Source of the DNA: Streptomyces lycii
GTDB lineage: Bacteria; Actinomycetota; Actinomycetes; Streptomycetales; Streptomycetaceae
DNA length: 39,048 nt
Reading direction: 5' to 3'
NCBI RefSeq assembly: GCF_009735685.1
Contig: NZ_WHPN01000324.1
Location: 35,484-74,531 of the forward strand
In this document: positions 8,127-16,861 of the stretch, in pieces
Position numbering within the stretch: position 1 is the stretch's first letter
How the letters are laid out: each line of letters starts with the position of its first letter
The notes under the pieces: generated by a model
Told to the model about the DNA's origin: nothing
The model's input: the letters and a program-made list of their open reading frames with translations, nothing else
The model's database searches: none
Made by a program: the position numbers and the translations under genes

Positions 8127-8696
8127 TTATGAGCGCTCACGCACCATGAGTACCGCTCGTTTGTCGGGAAGTTCGATCTCCTGCTCGATTCCGAATCCGG
8201 CGCGCCGGAAGGCTCGTACGGAGCGGGTGTTGCGTACGTCGGGTTCCGCGACGACGCGTTCGGCGCGCGGGTCGGCGGCCAGCTGCCAGTCGGAGACGGC
8301 GCGCAGCAGTTGTGCGCCGAGTCCGCGGCCGCGGTGCCGGGCGGGTCCGAGCAGCAGGTGGACGCCGGCGTCGTGGGGCCGGGCGGTGTAGTGGCGGGCG
8401 AGCGGGTCGAGGTCGGCGCGGTAGAGCTCCCAGTAGCTCATGGGGGTGCCGTCGAGGCAGCCGAGGTACGGGGCGGAATGGCTGCTCGTGTGCTGGTCGC
8501 GGAGGTAGCGGCCGATCCGGTCGGCGGGGTGGGGCATCTCCCAGAAGCGGGCGACCTCGGGGTCGTTCATCCAGGTGTGGACGAGCGGGGTGTCGGTGCC
8601 GGGGTCGACGGGGCGGAGGGTGAAGAGTCCGGCGGGGAGGTGTGTACCGGTGGCCGCGGCGTGGCCGGGGGTGGTGGTGTTCCTGGTGGTGGTCAT
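8127..8696 (-). CDS. Siderophore hydroxylamine acyltransferase, GNAT family (DesC/AlcB-like)
   Basis: 189-residue GNAT-fold acyltransferase of the IucB/AlcB/DesC group, which moves an acyl group from acyl-CoA onto an N-hydroxylated diamine to make the hydroxamate. The N-terminal part has LRPVDPGTDTPLVHTWMNDPEVARFWEM (read in pieces, residues about 25-52), typical of this group. The acetyl-CoA pyrophosphate loop is in HRGRGLGAQLL, and the C-terminal half has RVVAEPDVRNTRSVRAFRRAGF. ATG at 8696 overlaps the NIS synthetase stop (ATGA), indicating translational coupling. It is the last gene of the four-gene operon. Acyl donor (acetyl, succinyl, other) cannot be told from sequence. Confidence 0.85.
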   Translation of the reverse strand: MTTTRNTTTPGHAAATGTHLPAGLFTLRPVDPGTDTPLVHTWMNDPEVARFWEMPHPADRIGRYLRDQHTSSHSAPYLGCLDGTPMSYWELYRADLDPLARHYTARPHDAGVHLLLGPARHRGRGLGAQLLRAVSDWQLAADPRAERVVAEPDVRNTRSVRAFRRAGFGIEQEIELPDKRAVLMVRERS

Positions 8697-10471
8697 CCCC
8701 GGGCCTCCGCGATGGGGTTGGGGATGTCGACGTATACGGACTGGGCTTCGAGGGGGCCGGTGAGTTCGTCCATGCCGCGGATCCGGGTGAGGAGGTTGGC
8801 CTTGCAGCGCAGGGTGGGTTCTTCGCGGAGGATGGCGGCCAGGCGCAGCCGGTCGCCGTGTTCGCGGGCGAGGCCGGCCAGGGCGCGGTCGGCTTCGGCG
8901 AGGAGGTCGGTTTCGTCGGCGAGGCCCTGGGAGCCGAGGGCGCCGATGACGCCGAGGATGTTGTTGATGCCGATGTAGTAGCCGAGGCGTTCGTCGATGA
9001 CGGTGTCCTCGACGTAGGTGCCGAGGTCCTGTCCGGCCCGGGGGATCCACCGGTGGAGGGCGGAGCTGCGGGCCGGGGAGAAGTAGTAGCCCTGGTTGTC
9101 GCGGTAGTGGCCGCCGGTGGGCCAGCCGTCGTGGTCGAGGGTGACGAGGGTGTTCTGCTGGTGGGCTTCGAGGCCGAGTCCGTAGGTGGCGTAGAGCCGG
9201 AGGACGGGGTCGATCACGGTGTCGAGGTAGCGGCTGAACCAGGTGCGGGCGGTGCGGGCCACGGGCCGGCCGGTGCGGTCGGCGAGGCGGTGGAGGACGA
9301 CGCCGATGCGGGAGCGGTTGTCGGGGAGGTCGGGGCGTTCGGCGAGGAGTCCGGCGAGGCAGCCGGTGCGGGGGGCGGTGTGGCCGGGGGTTCCGGCGGT
9401 TCCGGGGGCGGCGCGGAAGGGGTTGTCGCGGATGACGGCGTCGAGGCCGGTGGGGGTGCCGCCGGGGGTGTCGACGGCGAGCCAGGCGGGGTCGCGGACG
9501 ATCGAGAAGTGGGGGTGGGCGGCGTGCAGGGCGTCGCCGAGTCCGGCTTCGAGGAGGCGGTGGACGGCGATGCCGCGGCGGAGTTCGGTGCGGGTGTTCT
9601 CGCGGCGGGAATTGGTGATGCGCAGGCCGAGGGAGAGCTTGAGCATGACGGGGGCGTCGGCCCGGTAGAGGGTGCGTACGGAGGAGGTGGGTGACCAGGC
9701 GGGGCCCGCGGGGCCGAGGTCGTGGAGGAGTCCGGCGTCGAGGAGGGCCCGGACGGCGGGCCGGGTGACGACGTCCTGGGCCTGCCAGGGGTGGGCGGGG
9801 ACGAGGGCGGTGCCGGGGGGCGGGGCGAGTTCTCCGCCGGCGAGGTCGGCGAGGAGGTGGCCGGTGGGGCGGCTCAGGGCGGAGTCGGCGCGCAGCAGGG
9901 AGAGGTCGGCTGCGAACCAGTGGAGCGGGAAGGAGCCGCGGACCTCCGGGGAGTAGCGGGCGGACTCGGCGTCGGTGAGTCCTTCGCGGCTCTTGGGGGT
10001 GGGGTGCAGGGGGTGGCCGGTGATGAGGGCTTGTTCGGCGGCGAGGAAGGGGGTGTCGCCGGCGGGGTTCTCGGGGATGCCGGTGCGGGTGCGCAGGAAG
10101 TGTTCGATGCGGTGGGCGGAGTCGGTGACGCGGCTGGTGAGGTCGGTGACGGCGGTGGGGTCGCCGGCGGCGAACTCGACGCCGAAGAGGGCGGCCACGA
10201 GGGGCGCGGGGGCGCGGGTCCCGGTGCGGAGGCGGGCGCGGCCGAAGCGGTGGTGGCCGGTGGGGGACCAGTGGATGACGGGTGCTTCGAGGGTGGTGCC
10301 GGAGGCGGGCAGGTGGATTCTGAGGGGGCCGTCGGCGGGGCGGGGGGTGCCGGTTTCGCGGACCCAGCAGCGGAGGAGTTTCTCCGTGGTGACGGCGTCG
10401 GCGACGGCGTCGGGGGCGGGGGCGGGCCGGTGGGGTTCGGGTGCGGTGCGGGTCGGGAGCGTCATACTCAT
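8693..10471 (-). CDS. NRPS-independent siderophore synthetase, IucA/IucC family
   Basis: 592-residue ATP-dependent synthetase that condenses carboxylates with amines or hydroxylamines to assemble the siderophore. Family marks are GHPLHPTPKSREG at 152-164, HPWQ at 227-230, a basic nucleotide-contact region near 278-290 (KLSLGLRITNSRR), and EAHQQN at 435-440 followed by YRDNQGYYFS. The C-terminal FhuF-like reductase-type domain is partial (about 490-592). It is the only NIS synthetase here, which favours oligomerisation of one hydroxamate building block (as in desferrioxamine or bisucaberin) over a citrate siderophore that normally needs two. The basic motif differs from what I remember of DesD, so substrate class is open. 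ATG at 10471 is preceded by AGAGAGAGA; a second in-frame ATG is two codons later. The gap to the upstream gene is 66 nt. Confidence 0.88.
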   Translation of the reverse strand: MSMTLPTRTAPEPHRPAPAPDAVADAVTTEKLLRCWVRETGTPRPADGPLRIHLPASGTTLEAPVIHWSPTGHHRFGRARLRTGTRAPAPLVAALFGVEFAAGDPTAVTDLTSRVTDSAHRIEHFLRTRTGIPENPAGDTPFLAAEQALITGHPLHPTPKSREGLTDAESARYSPEVRGSFPLHWFAADLSLLRADSALSRPTGHLLADLAGGELAPPPGTALVPAHPWQAQDVVTRPAVRALLDAGLLHDLGPAGPAWSPTSSVRTLYRADAPVMLKLSLGLRITNSRRENTRTELRRGIAVHRLLEAGLGDALHAAHPHFSIVRDPAWLAVDTPGGTPTGLDAVIRDNPFRAAPGTAGTPGHTAPRTGCLAGLLAERPDLPDNRSRIGVVLHRLADRTGRPVARTARTWFSRYLDTVIDPVLRLYATYGLGLEAHQQNTLVTLDHDGWPTGGHYRDNQGYYFSPARSSALHRWIPRAGQDLGTYVEDTVIDERLGYYIGINNILGVIGALGSQGLADETDLLAEADRALAGLAREHGDRLRLAAILREEPTLRCKANLLTRIRGMDELTGPLEAQSVYVDIPNPIAEARG

Positions 10472-10537
10472 CGGTTCTCTCTCTGTCCGACAGCCGCTGC
10501 CCTTCGGCTGTGCTGGACCGGTGGTGCCGGGGCCCGG

Positions 10538-11953
10538 TCAGTGGCCGGGGCGCCGGGCCGGTCGGTCATGGGCGGGTCGTGCGGTGGTGAGGGGGCCGGA
10601 CGGGCTGCCGCCTTGTTCCGGCGTGAGTCCGTACGTGGTGAAGGCGGTGCGGCGCGGGAGGGGGTGGAGGTCGCGGCCGGTGAGGGTGTTGAGGATGACG
10701 GCGGAGCGCCAGGCGGCGAGGCCGAGGTCGGGGGCGCCGACGCCGTGGGTGTGGCGTTCGGCGTTCTGGACGTGGATCGCGCCGGTGATGTGGGGGGCGA
10801 GCCGGAGCCGGTAGCGGTCGTCGACGCGGTGGCGGCCCCGGTCGTCGCGTTCGACGTGGTCCGCGAGGGGGGCCAGGAGGCCGTCGAGGGGGCGTTCGCG
10901 GTAGCCGGTGGCGAGGACGACGGCGTCGGTGGTCAGCCGGCCGGCGGTCCGCTGTTCGCGGTGTTCCAGTTCCAGCCGGATGCGGCCGTTGTGGCGGTGG
11001 GCGGCGGTGACGGTGGTGCCGGGGGTGAGGGTGGCGTCGGGCCAGCCGCCGTGGAGGGTGCGGCGGTAGAGCTCGTCGTGGACGGCGGCGATGGTGTCGT
11101 GGTCGATGCCTTTGTGGAGCTGCCACTGGCGGGGCAGGAGGGCATCGCGGGTGTCCTGGGGCAGGGAGTGGAAGTAGCGGGTGTAGTCGGGGGTGAAGTG
11201 TTCGAGTCCGAGTTTGCTGTACTCCATGGGGGCGAAGGCGGGGGTGCGGGCGAGCCAGGTGAGCTGTTCGTGTCCGGCGGGGCGTTGCCGGAGAAGGTCG
11301 AGGAAGACCTCGGCGCCGGACTGGCCGGAGCCGATGACGGTGATGTGGCCGGCCGCGAGGAGCCGGTCCCGGTGGTGCAGGTAGTCGGCGGAGTGCAGTA
11401 CGGGGATGCCGGGGGTGTCGGCGAGGGTGCGCAGGGGTTCGGGGACGTGCGGGGCGGTGCCGATGCCGAGGGCGAGGTTGCGGGCGAAGACGCGGCCGAC
11501 GGCCTGGGCGTCGCCGTGTTCGTCGAGGCGGGTGTAGTCGAGTTCGTAGGCGTGGCGGTCGGGGCGCCAGTGGACGGCGTCGATCTGGTGGCCGAAGTGG
11601 AGGCCGGGGATGTTCTCGCTGGCCCAGCGGCAGTAGGCGTCGTATTCGGCTCGGTGGATGTGGAAGTTCTCGGCGAAGTAGAAGGGGAAGAGCCGTTCGC
11701 GGGTGCGCAGGTAGTTGAGGAAGGACCAGGGGCTGGTGGGGTCGGCGAGGGTGACGAGGTCGGCGAGGAACGGCACTTGGAGGGTGGCGCCTTCGATGAG
11801 CAGGCCGGGGTGCCAGTGGAAGGCGGGCCGTTGTTCGTAGAAGGCGGTGCTGAGGCCGGGGGCCCCGTCGGCGAGGGCGGCGAGGGAGAGGTTGAAGGGG
11901 CCGATGCCGATGCCGGCGAGATCGAGGGGGGTGTCCTCGTCGGTGCTGCTCAT
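10538..11953 (-). CDS. Flavin-dependent lysine/ornithine/diamine N-monooxygenase (DesB-like)
   Basis: 471-residue N-hydroxylating monooxygenase that uses FAD and NADPH to convert a primary amine of a diamine or amino acid to a hydroxylamine. The FAD-binding GIGIGPFNLSLAAL is at about 14-27, the NADPH-binding VIGSGQSGAE follows in the middle, and the C-terminal DAVVLATGYRERPL motif is typical of the IucD/PvdA/DesB family. I chose ATG at 11953 because it overlaps the decarboxylase stop (ATGA) and gives the family length; the open frame upstream is only a shadow of the preceding gene. With an upstream amino-acid decarboxylase, the likely substrate is the diamine made by that enzyme. Confidence 0.9.
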   Translation of the reverse strand: MSSTDEDTPLDLAGIGIGPFNLSLAALADGAPGLSTAFYEQRPAFHWHPGLLIEGATLQVPFLADLVTLADPTSPWSFLNYLRTRERLFPFYFAENFHIHRAEYDAYCRWASENIPGLHFGHQIDAVHWRPDRHAYELDYTRLDEHGDAQAVGRVFARNLALGIGTAPHVPEPLRTLADTPGIPVLHSADYLHHRDRLLAAGHITVIGSGQSGAEVFLDLLRQRPAGHEQLTWLARTPAFAPMEYSKLGLEHFTPDYTRYFHSLPQDTRDALLPRQWQLHKGIDHDTIAAVHDELYRRTLHGGWPDATLTPGTTVTAAHRHNGRIRLELEHREQRTAGRLTTDAVVLATGYRERPLDGLLAPLADHVERDDRGRHRVDDRYRLRLAPHITGAIHVQNAERHTHGVGAPDLGLAAWRSAVILNTLTGRDLHPLPRRTAFTTYGLTPEQGGSPSGPLTTARPAHDRPARRPGH

Positions 11954-13788
11954 CGCGTGGCTCCGTTCGCGGGGGTGGTCCGGGACGCGGTGCCGGTGCC
12001 GGTGCCGTCGGCTGAGCCCGTGGCCGTGTCCGTGCCCGTGCCCGTGCCCGTGGCCGTGCCCGTGCCCGTGCCGAGGGTGGGGCCCGGGTGCGCGGGGCCG
12101 GGGTGCGCGGGGCCGGGGTGCGCGGAGCCGGAGCGCCGGGGCTGCGCGGGCACGGGCTCCGTACGCGCGGCTCCGGAGCGCGGGGAATCCGCGGGCGCGG
12201 GCTCCGTACCCGGTGCGCCCGTGCCCGGTGCGCCCCTGCCCGGCGGCTCGGTGCGCGGGGTGCTGTCCGCGACGATCTTCAGGAGGTTTTCGAGGTCGGT
12301 GGTGCGGGCGGCGGGGTGGAGCAGGGTGGCCTTGAGCCAGAGGCGTTCGCGGCCGTCGGCGTCCTCGGCCCGGGCGCGGCCGATGACGGTGCGGCCGTCG
12401 GCGAGGAGACGCCTGCGCACGCCGGCGACGAGGGCGTCCCCTTCGGCGTCTGGCAGTTCGTCTGCGGCGGTGGGCCGGAACAGGACGGTGCTGATGCCGG
12501 GTGGCCCGGGGCGGCGGCGCAGGGAGGGGTGCCGGTCGAGGAGTGCGGTGAGTTCCTCGGCGGAGCGGACGCACGTCTCGACGAGTTCGGAGATCCCCCG
12601 GCGGCCGAGGGCGCGCAGGGTCGCGGCGATCTTCAGCGCGTCGGGGCGGCGGGTGGTGCGGATGGAGCGGCCGAGGAGGTCGGGCAGCCCGGCCTCGGTG
12701 TCGTCGTCGGCGTTGAGGTAGTCGGCGCGGAAGGCGATGGGCGCGAGGGTGCCGCTGTCGCGGACGGCGAGGAGTCCGGCGGCGACCGGCTGCCAGCCGA
12801 GTTTGTGCAGGTCGAAGGTGACGGAGGTGGCGCTCTCGATGCCGTCGAGGCGGTGCCGGAGGGTGTCGCTGAACAGCAGCGGCCCGCCGTAGGCGGCGTC
12901 GACGTGCAGTTCGGCGCCGTAGGTGGCGCAGACCCGGGCGAGTTCGGGAAGCGGGTCGACGAGGCCTTCGTCGGTGGTTCCGGCGGTGGCGACGACGAGG
13001 GCGGGGCCGCCGGTGTCGGCGAGGGCGTGGTCGAGCGCGGCGGGGATCATGCGGCCGGCGTGGCAGGCGACGGTGACGGGGGTGGGCAGGCCGAGGATCC
13101 AGGCGGCGCGGTGGACGCTGTGGTGGGCGTTGGCGCCGCAGAGGACCTGGACGGGGCGGGCCCCGGTGTCGCGGGCGCGCTCGCGGGCGAGGAGCAGGGC
13201 GACCAGGTTGGACTCGGTGCCGCCGCTGGTGACGACGGCGTCGGGGCCGGGGCTGTGCGGGTAGACGAGGGCGGCGAGGGCGGTGGTGACCTCGTTCTCG
13301 ATCACGGTGGCGGCCGGGGCCTGGTCCCAGGAGTCCATGGACGGGTTGAGCGCGGTCGCGGCGAGGTCGGCGGCAGCGGCGACGGCCAGCGGCGGGCAGT
13401 GCAGATGCGCCGCGCAGTGCGGGTCTGCGGGGTCGGCGGCGCCCTCGGCGACGGCGCGTACGACGTCCCGGAGGGCGGCTTCGGCACCGATGCCCTGTTC
13501 GGGGAGGACCGGCCCGACGGTGTGGCGTACGCGGGCGGCGACGGCCTCGGGGCCCCCGGAGGGCAGCGGCCCGCCGCGGGCGGCGGCTCCCTCGGCCAGG
13601 GAGTCGAGGACGGTGTCGATCAGGGGCCGCAGGGCCCGGTGGCCGGCGGTGCCGCCGGCGAGGGCGGTGGCGTCCCCGGGGCCGCCGGGGGCGCCGGCGG
13701 GCGGCCCGGCCGGGGGCTCCGCCTGCGTCTGCCGGGGCGGGTGCGCAGGGTGCGGCTGATGCGGAGCGCGCGATGCGCCGTGCGACAT
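11950..13788 (-). CDS. PLP-dependent amino-acid decarboxylase of siderophore operon (DesA/DABA-decarboxylase family)
   Basis: Group II PLP decarboxylase expected to supply the diamine for the siderophore (cadaverine, putrescine or 1,3-diaminopropane). HLHCPP and MDSWDQAPAATVIENEV (about 128-167), VTSGGTESNLVALL (186-199), HVDAAYGG (295-302) and the PLP lysine K329 in DLHKLGWQPVAAG are visible. From memory, DesA of S. coelicolor has YHKSFFQPVSSS at that site, so this is a diverged relative nearer the 2,4-diaminobutyrate decarboxylases. Substrate is therefore uncertain. The 612-residue length includes an N-terminal Pro/Ala-rich stretch (about 45 residues) and a C-terminal tail of about 95 residues of low complexity (HPGPA and GTGT repeats). 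ATG at 13788 has AAAGGG 8 nt upstream. It is the first gene of the operon, behind an iron-box-like site. Confidence 0.87.
   Translation of the reverse strand: MSHGASRAPHQPHPAHPPRQTQAEPPAGPPAGAPGGPGDATALAGGTAGHRALRPLIDTVLDSLAEGAAARGGPLPSGGPEAVAARVRHTVGPVLPEQGIGAEAALRDVVRAVAEGAADPADPHCAAHLHCPPLAVAAAADLAATALNPSMDSWDQAPAATVIENEVTTALAALVYPHSPGPDAVVTSGGTESNLVALLLARERARDTGARPVQVLCGANAHHSVHRAAWILGLPTPVTVACHAGRMIPAALDHALADTGGPALVVATAGTTDEGLVDPLPELARVCATYGAELHVDAAYGGPLLFSDTLRHRLDGIESATSVTFDLHKLGWQPVAAGLLAVRDSGTLAPIAFRADYLNADDDTEAGLPDLLGRSIRTTRRPDALKIAATLRALGRRGISELVETCVRSAEELTALLDRHPSLRRRPGPPGISTVLFRPTAADELPDAEGDALVAGVRRRLLADGRTVIGRARAEDADGRERLWLKATLLHPAARTTDLENLLKIVADSTPRTEPPGRGAPGTGAPGTEPAPADSPRSGAARTEPVPAQPRRSGSAHPGPAHPGPAHPGPTLGTGTGTATGTGTGTDTATGSADGTGTGTASRTTPANGATR
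11989..12132. repeat. Minisatellite inside the 3' end of the decarboxylase gene
   Basis: Two adjoining arrays. At 11989-12074, 6-bp units (gtgccc/gtggcc) recur about a dozen times and encode the GT/GTAT tail. At 12088-12132, three 15-bp units (gtgcgcggggccggg) encode repeated HPGPA. Both lie after the conserved enzyme domain, in frame, so length changes would not break the enzyme. Confidence 0.8.
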
Positions 13789-13863
13789 GGGAGTGCCCTT
13801 TGGTCGAGGAGCTGAGGGTGTGAAGAGCGGGTACGGGCAGGTTCGTTACGCCTGCCCGCCCGT

Positions 13864-13883
13864 AAGTAAGGTATACCTAACTT
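13864..13883 (-). promoter_or_regulatory. Iron-box-like palindrome (DmdR/IdeR type) upstream of the siderophore operon
   Basis: On the minus strand the site reads AAGTTAGGTATACCTTACTT, a 20-bp inverted repeat with one mismatched pair, 76 nt before the first siderophore gene. It resembles the actinobacterial iron-box consensus built on TTAGG...CCTAA halves, which DmdR1/IdeR uses to repress siderophore genes when iron is plentiful. It may overlap the -10 region (TAGGTA). Together with the operon content this makes iron repression very likely. Confidence 0.75.
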
Positions 13884-13985
13884 GCTCTGCCGCACGCCTC
13901 ACCTGATCAATACGCGCCACACCGGGTCCGGGTTCAAAAACCTTTCACTGTCGGCTTGTTGGACGGGCTGCGCGGCAAAGAGGTT

Positions 13986-14681
13986 TCAGAGTACGGGGGG
14001 TGACATGGTGAATCGCGCGTTGACGTGCGCGAATACCGTCTGGCGCTGCGGCTCCAGGTCCAGCGCCGGCGTGTCGCTCTCCGCCGCGCCGCCGAACCGG
14101 GCCGCGCCCGCCCGCAGGCCGCCGGGCGCGGGCGGCGCGGTGTTCTCGGCTCCCTCGTCGGCGAGTTCGACCAGGGCCACGAGGTCGGACCCCAGCGCGC
14201 CCGCGTACTCCCGGGCCCGTACGACCGCTTCCTGTACGGCCTGTCTGCGGGCCTCGCCGTGGGTGGGCGAGTCGGGGCGCAGGCCCCACCAGGGGCCGGA
14301 GACGCTGGTGAGTTCGAGTCCGCCGAGCCGGGCGACCAGTTCGCCGAGGGCCGTGAAGTCGCCGAGCACGACCTGGACGTGCACACGGCCGTGGTAGGCG
14401 CGGATGCGTTCCCCGCGGCCCTTGTCGGACCACTGGGGCGTGATGACGAGGGACCCGGTCTCCGTCTTCTCGACCGCGTCCCCGTAGGAGCGGACGAGTT
14501 CGAGCACGGCGGTGTTGCGCCGGCCCAGGTCCGCGAGGGCCGCCTTGCGGTCGGTCCCGCGGGCGCTGACGGTGATGCCGATCCGGGCGGTCTCCGGGTC
14601 GACTTCGAGCCGGGCCTCGCCGCGGACGGCGACGCGGGGCGTTTCCGGGGTGCCGTAGGGCAGGGAGGCCGGAGTGGTCAT
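13986..14681 (-). CDS. SIMPL-domain (DUF541) protein
   Basis: 231-residue protein of the SIMPL/DUF541 family. The diagnostic start VAVRGEARLEVDPETARIGITVSARGTDRKAAL and the central TGSLVITPQW with a later YHGRVHVQVVLGDF are present. No signal peptide is seen, so it is probably cytoplasmic, unlike many Gram-negative members. The function of the family is poorly defined. I chose ATG at 14681; GTG three codons earlier (14690) is possible. It diverges from the nucleotidase gene and lies upstream of the siderophore promoter, but nothing suggests a shared role. The region of residues 180-205 is a Pro/Ala/Gly loop. Confidence 0.85.
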   Translation of the reverse strand: MTTPASLPYGTPETPRVAVRGEARLEVDPETARIGITVSARGTDRKAALADLGRRNTAVLELVRSYGDAVEKTETGSLVITPQWSDKGRGERIRAYHGRVHVQVVLGDFTALGELVARLGGLELTSVSGPWWGLRPDSPTHGEARRQAVQEAVVRAREYAGALGSDLVALVELADEGAENTAPPAPGGLRAGAARFGGAAESDTPALDLEPQRQTVFAHVNARFTMSPPVL

Positions 14682-14862
14682 ACGGACCACTGTGACAGGG
14701 ATCGGGGCGGAAGCGGGAGCGCATTACGGCGAAAAGCGGGGCGAGGGCGCGGCCCCGGGGCGCCGAAGCGCGGGCAAGGGTGTTGCCGGGACCCGGTCTG
14801 GGCCAGAATCTACGCGCGTCATGATTTCGCCTGGCACCCTGACCTGTGAACGGAGCAGTTGC

Positions 14863-16662
14863 ATGCCGCTCGACCGAAGGACATTCCTGGGCCGCACCGC
14901 CGCGACCGGGGCCGCCGCCGCCCTGGCCGGCGGCACGGCAGCTCCCGCCGAGGCGGCGGGCCGCAGCGGCAGGCGGCCCCCGCGGCGCCACTCCTTCACC
15001 GTCATGGGGACCACGGACCTGCACGGCAACGTGCTCAACTGGGACTACTTCACCGACGCCGAGTTCGACGACGCCGACCACAACGACGTCGGCCTGGCCA
15101 AGATCTCCACCCTGGTGAACCGGATCCGCGAGGAACGGGGCCGCGGCAGCACCCTGCTCATCGATGCGGGCGACACCATCCAGGGCACCCAGCTGTCGTA
15201 CTACTACGCCAAGGTCGACCCGATCACCGGCGAGGGCGGCCCGGTCCACCCGATGGCACAGGCGATGAACGCGATCGGCTATGACGCGGCGGCCCTGGGC
15301 AACCACGAGTTCAACTACGGCATACCGGTGCTGCGCGCCTTCGAGGAGCAGTGCGACTTCCCGCTGCTGGGCGCCAACGCGGTCGACGCCAGGACGCTGC
15401 TCCCGGCCTTCCCGCCGTATGTGATCAAGCGGCTGCGGGTGCCGCACGGGCCGGACGTGCGGGTCGGCGTCCTCGGCCTGACCAACCCCGGCATCGCGAT
15501 CTGGGACAGGGCCAACGTGCAGGGCGAGATGGCCTTCCCCGGGCTCACCGAGCAGGCCGCGAAGTACGTCCCCCGGCTGCGCTCCCTCGGCGCGGACGTC
15601 GTCATCGTCTCCGCCCACTCGGGCACCAGCGGCACCTCCTCCTACGGCGACCAGCTGCCGCACGTGGAGAACGCCGCCACGCTCGTCGCCGAACAGGTCC
15701 CCGGCATCGACGCGATCCTCGTCGGCCACGCGCACGAGGAGATCCCCGAGCGCCGCGTCACCAACCGGGTCACCGGCGCGGAGGTCGTGCTGTCCGAGCC
15801 GCTGAAGTGGGGCCAGCGGCTGACGCTGTTCGACTTCTCCCTGGTGTGGGAGCGGGGCCGCTGGACGGTCGAGTCGGTCTCCTCGGGCGTCCTCAACTCC
15901 AACACGGTCGCCGAGGACCCGGCCGTGACGGGCATGCTCGCCGACGAGCACGAGAAGGTCGTGGCGTACGTCAACCAGGTCATCGGGACGTCGGCGGCCG
16001 CCATGGCCGCGACCGAGGCCCCGTACAAGGACGTACCGGTCATCGACTTCATCAACCACGTCCAGGCCGAGACGGTCCGGGCGGCGCTCGCCGGCGGTGA
16101 GCACGCGGAGCTGCCCGTGCTCTCGCAGGCGTCGTGCTTCTCCAGGACGGCGGCGATCCCGGCCGGCGACGTGACGATCCGCCAGGTCGCGGGTCTGTAC
16201 CCGTTCGAGAACACGCTGGAGGCGCGGCTGCTCACCGGGGCGCAGCTCAGGGAGTACCTGGAGTTCTCCGCGCGCTACTACGTGCGGACCCCGGCAGGCG
16301 CCGAGGCCGACCCGGCGCGGCTGACGAACGCCGACGGCATCCCCGACTACAACTACGACGCGGTCAGCGGTCTCAGCTATGACATCGACATCGCCAAGGC
16401 CCCGGGGTCCCGCGTCACCGGGCTGCGCCACGGCGGCGCGGAGGTCGCGGACGACGACCGGTTCGTGCTGGCCGTCAACAACTACCGGGCCAGTGGCGGC
16501 GGCAATTTCCCGCACATCGCGGGTGCCGAGCAGCTGTGGGCGAACTCCGAGGAGATCCGCAACACGATCATCACCTGGGTGCGGGAGCGCGGCTCGATCG
16601 ACGGCGCGGACTTCGCGTCGGCCGACTGGCGGCTGACCAGGGACGGTGAACCCGTCTTCTGA
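14863..16662 (+). CDS. Secreted 5'-nucleotidase / 2',3'-cyclic-nucleotide phosphodiesterase, Tat-exported
   Basis: 599-residue exported metallophosphoesterase that releases phosphate from extracellular nucleotides. The N-terminus has a twin-arginine signal (RRTFLG at 5-10, hydrophobic run, APAEAAG near 27-33). The catalytic domain shows metal motifs TDLHGN (51-56), DAGDTIQG (101-108), GNHEFNYG, VSAHSG and VGHAHEE. The C-terminal 5'-nucleotidase domain ends with NNYRASGGGNFPHI. No lipobox or sortase signal was seen, so it is probably released. ATG at 14863 has GGAG 7 nt upstream and is followed at once by the signal peptide, which fixes the start. Divergent from the SIMPL gene; the 180-bp gap must hold promoters for both. 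Phosphate control is plausible but I did not find clear PHO boxes. Confidence 0.9.
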   Translation: MPLDRRTFLGRTAATGAAAALAGGTAAPAEAAGRSGRRPPRRHSFTVMGTTDLHGNVLNWDYFTDAEFDDADHNDVGLAKISTLVNRIREERGRGSTLLIDAGDTIQGTQLSYYYAKVDPITGEGGPVHPMAQAMNAIGYDAAALGNHEFNYGIPVLRAFEEQCDFPLLGANAVDARTLLPAFPPYVIKRLRVPHGPDVRVGVLGLTNPGIAIWDRANVQGEMAFPGLTEQAAKYVPRLRSLGADVVIVSAHSGTSGTSSYGDQLPHVENAATLVAEQVPGIDAILVGHAHEEIPERRVTNRVTGAEVVLSEPLKWGQRLTLFDFSLVWERGRWTVESVSSGVLNSNTVAEDPAVTGMLADEHEKVVAYVNQVIGTSAAAMAATEAPYKDVPVIDFINHVQAETVRAALAGGEHAELPVLSQASCFSRTAAIPAGDVTIRQVAGLYPFENTLEARLLTGAQLREYLEFSARYYVRTPAGAEADPARLTNADGIPDYNYDAVSGLSYDIDIAKAPGSRVTGLRHGGAEVADDDRFVLAVNNYRASGGGNFPHIAGAEQLWANSEEIRNTIITWVRERGSIDGADFASADWRLTRDGEPVF

Positions 16663-16861
16663 TCGCTCTCCGCCGCCGGCCGCCCCCGCCCGCCGGTCAT
16701 GCCCGCCGCCGTCCGTGCCGTCCGCCGGCCGCCCCGGCCGCAGGTCACCCGCCGGGCTCCGGTCACATATCGTAGGCGCATGCGTACGGTAGGTGAAGCG
16801 CATGGCTCGTACACGGCGGGGTACCAGCGCCTCGGGCCCCCACAGCGGAGGAGAACCGATC

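Noticed and set aside
9722..12721. 999-codon plus-strand frame opposite the siderophore genes
   Set aside because: Shadow of three minus-strand genes with clear family motifs; no ribosome-binding site and biased composition.
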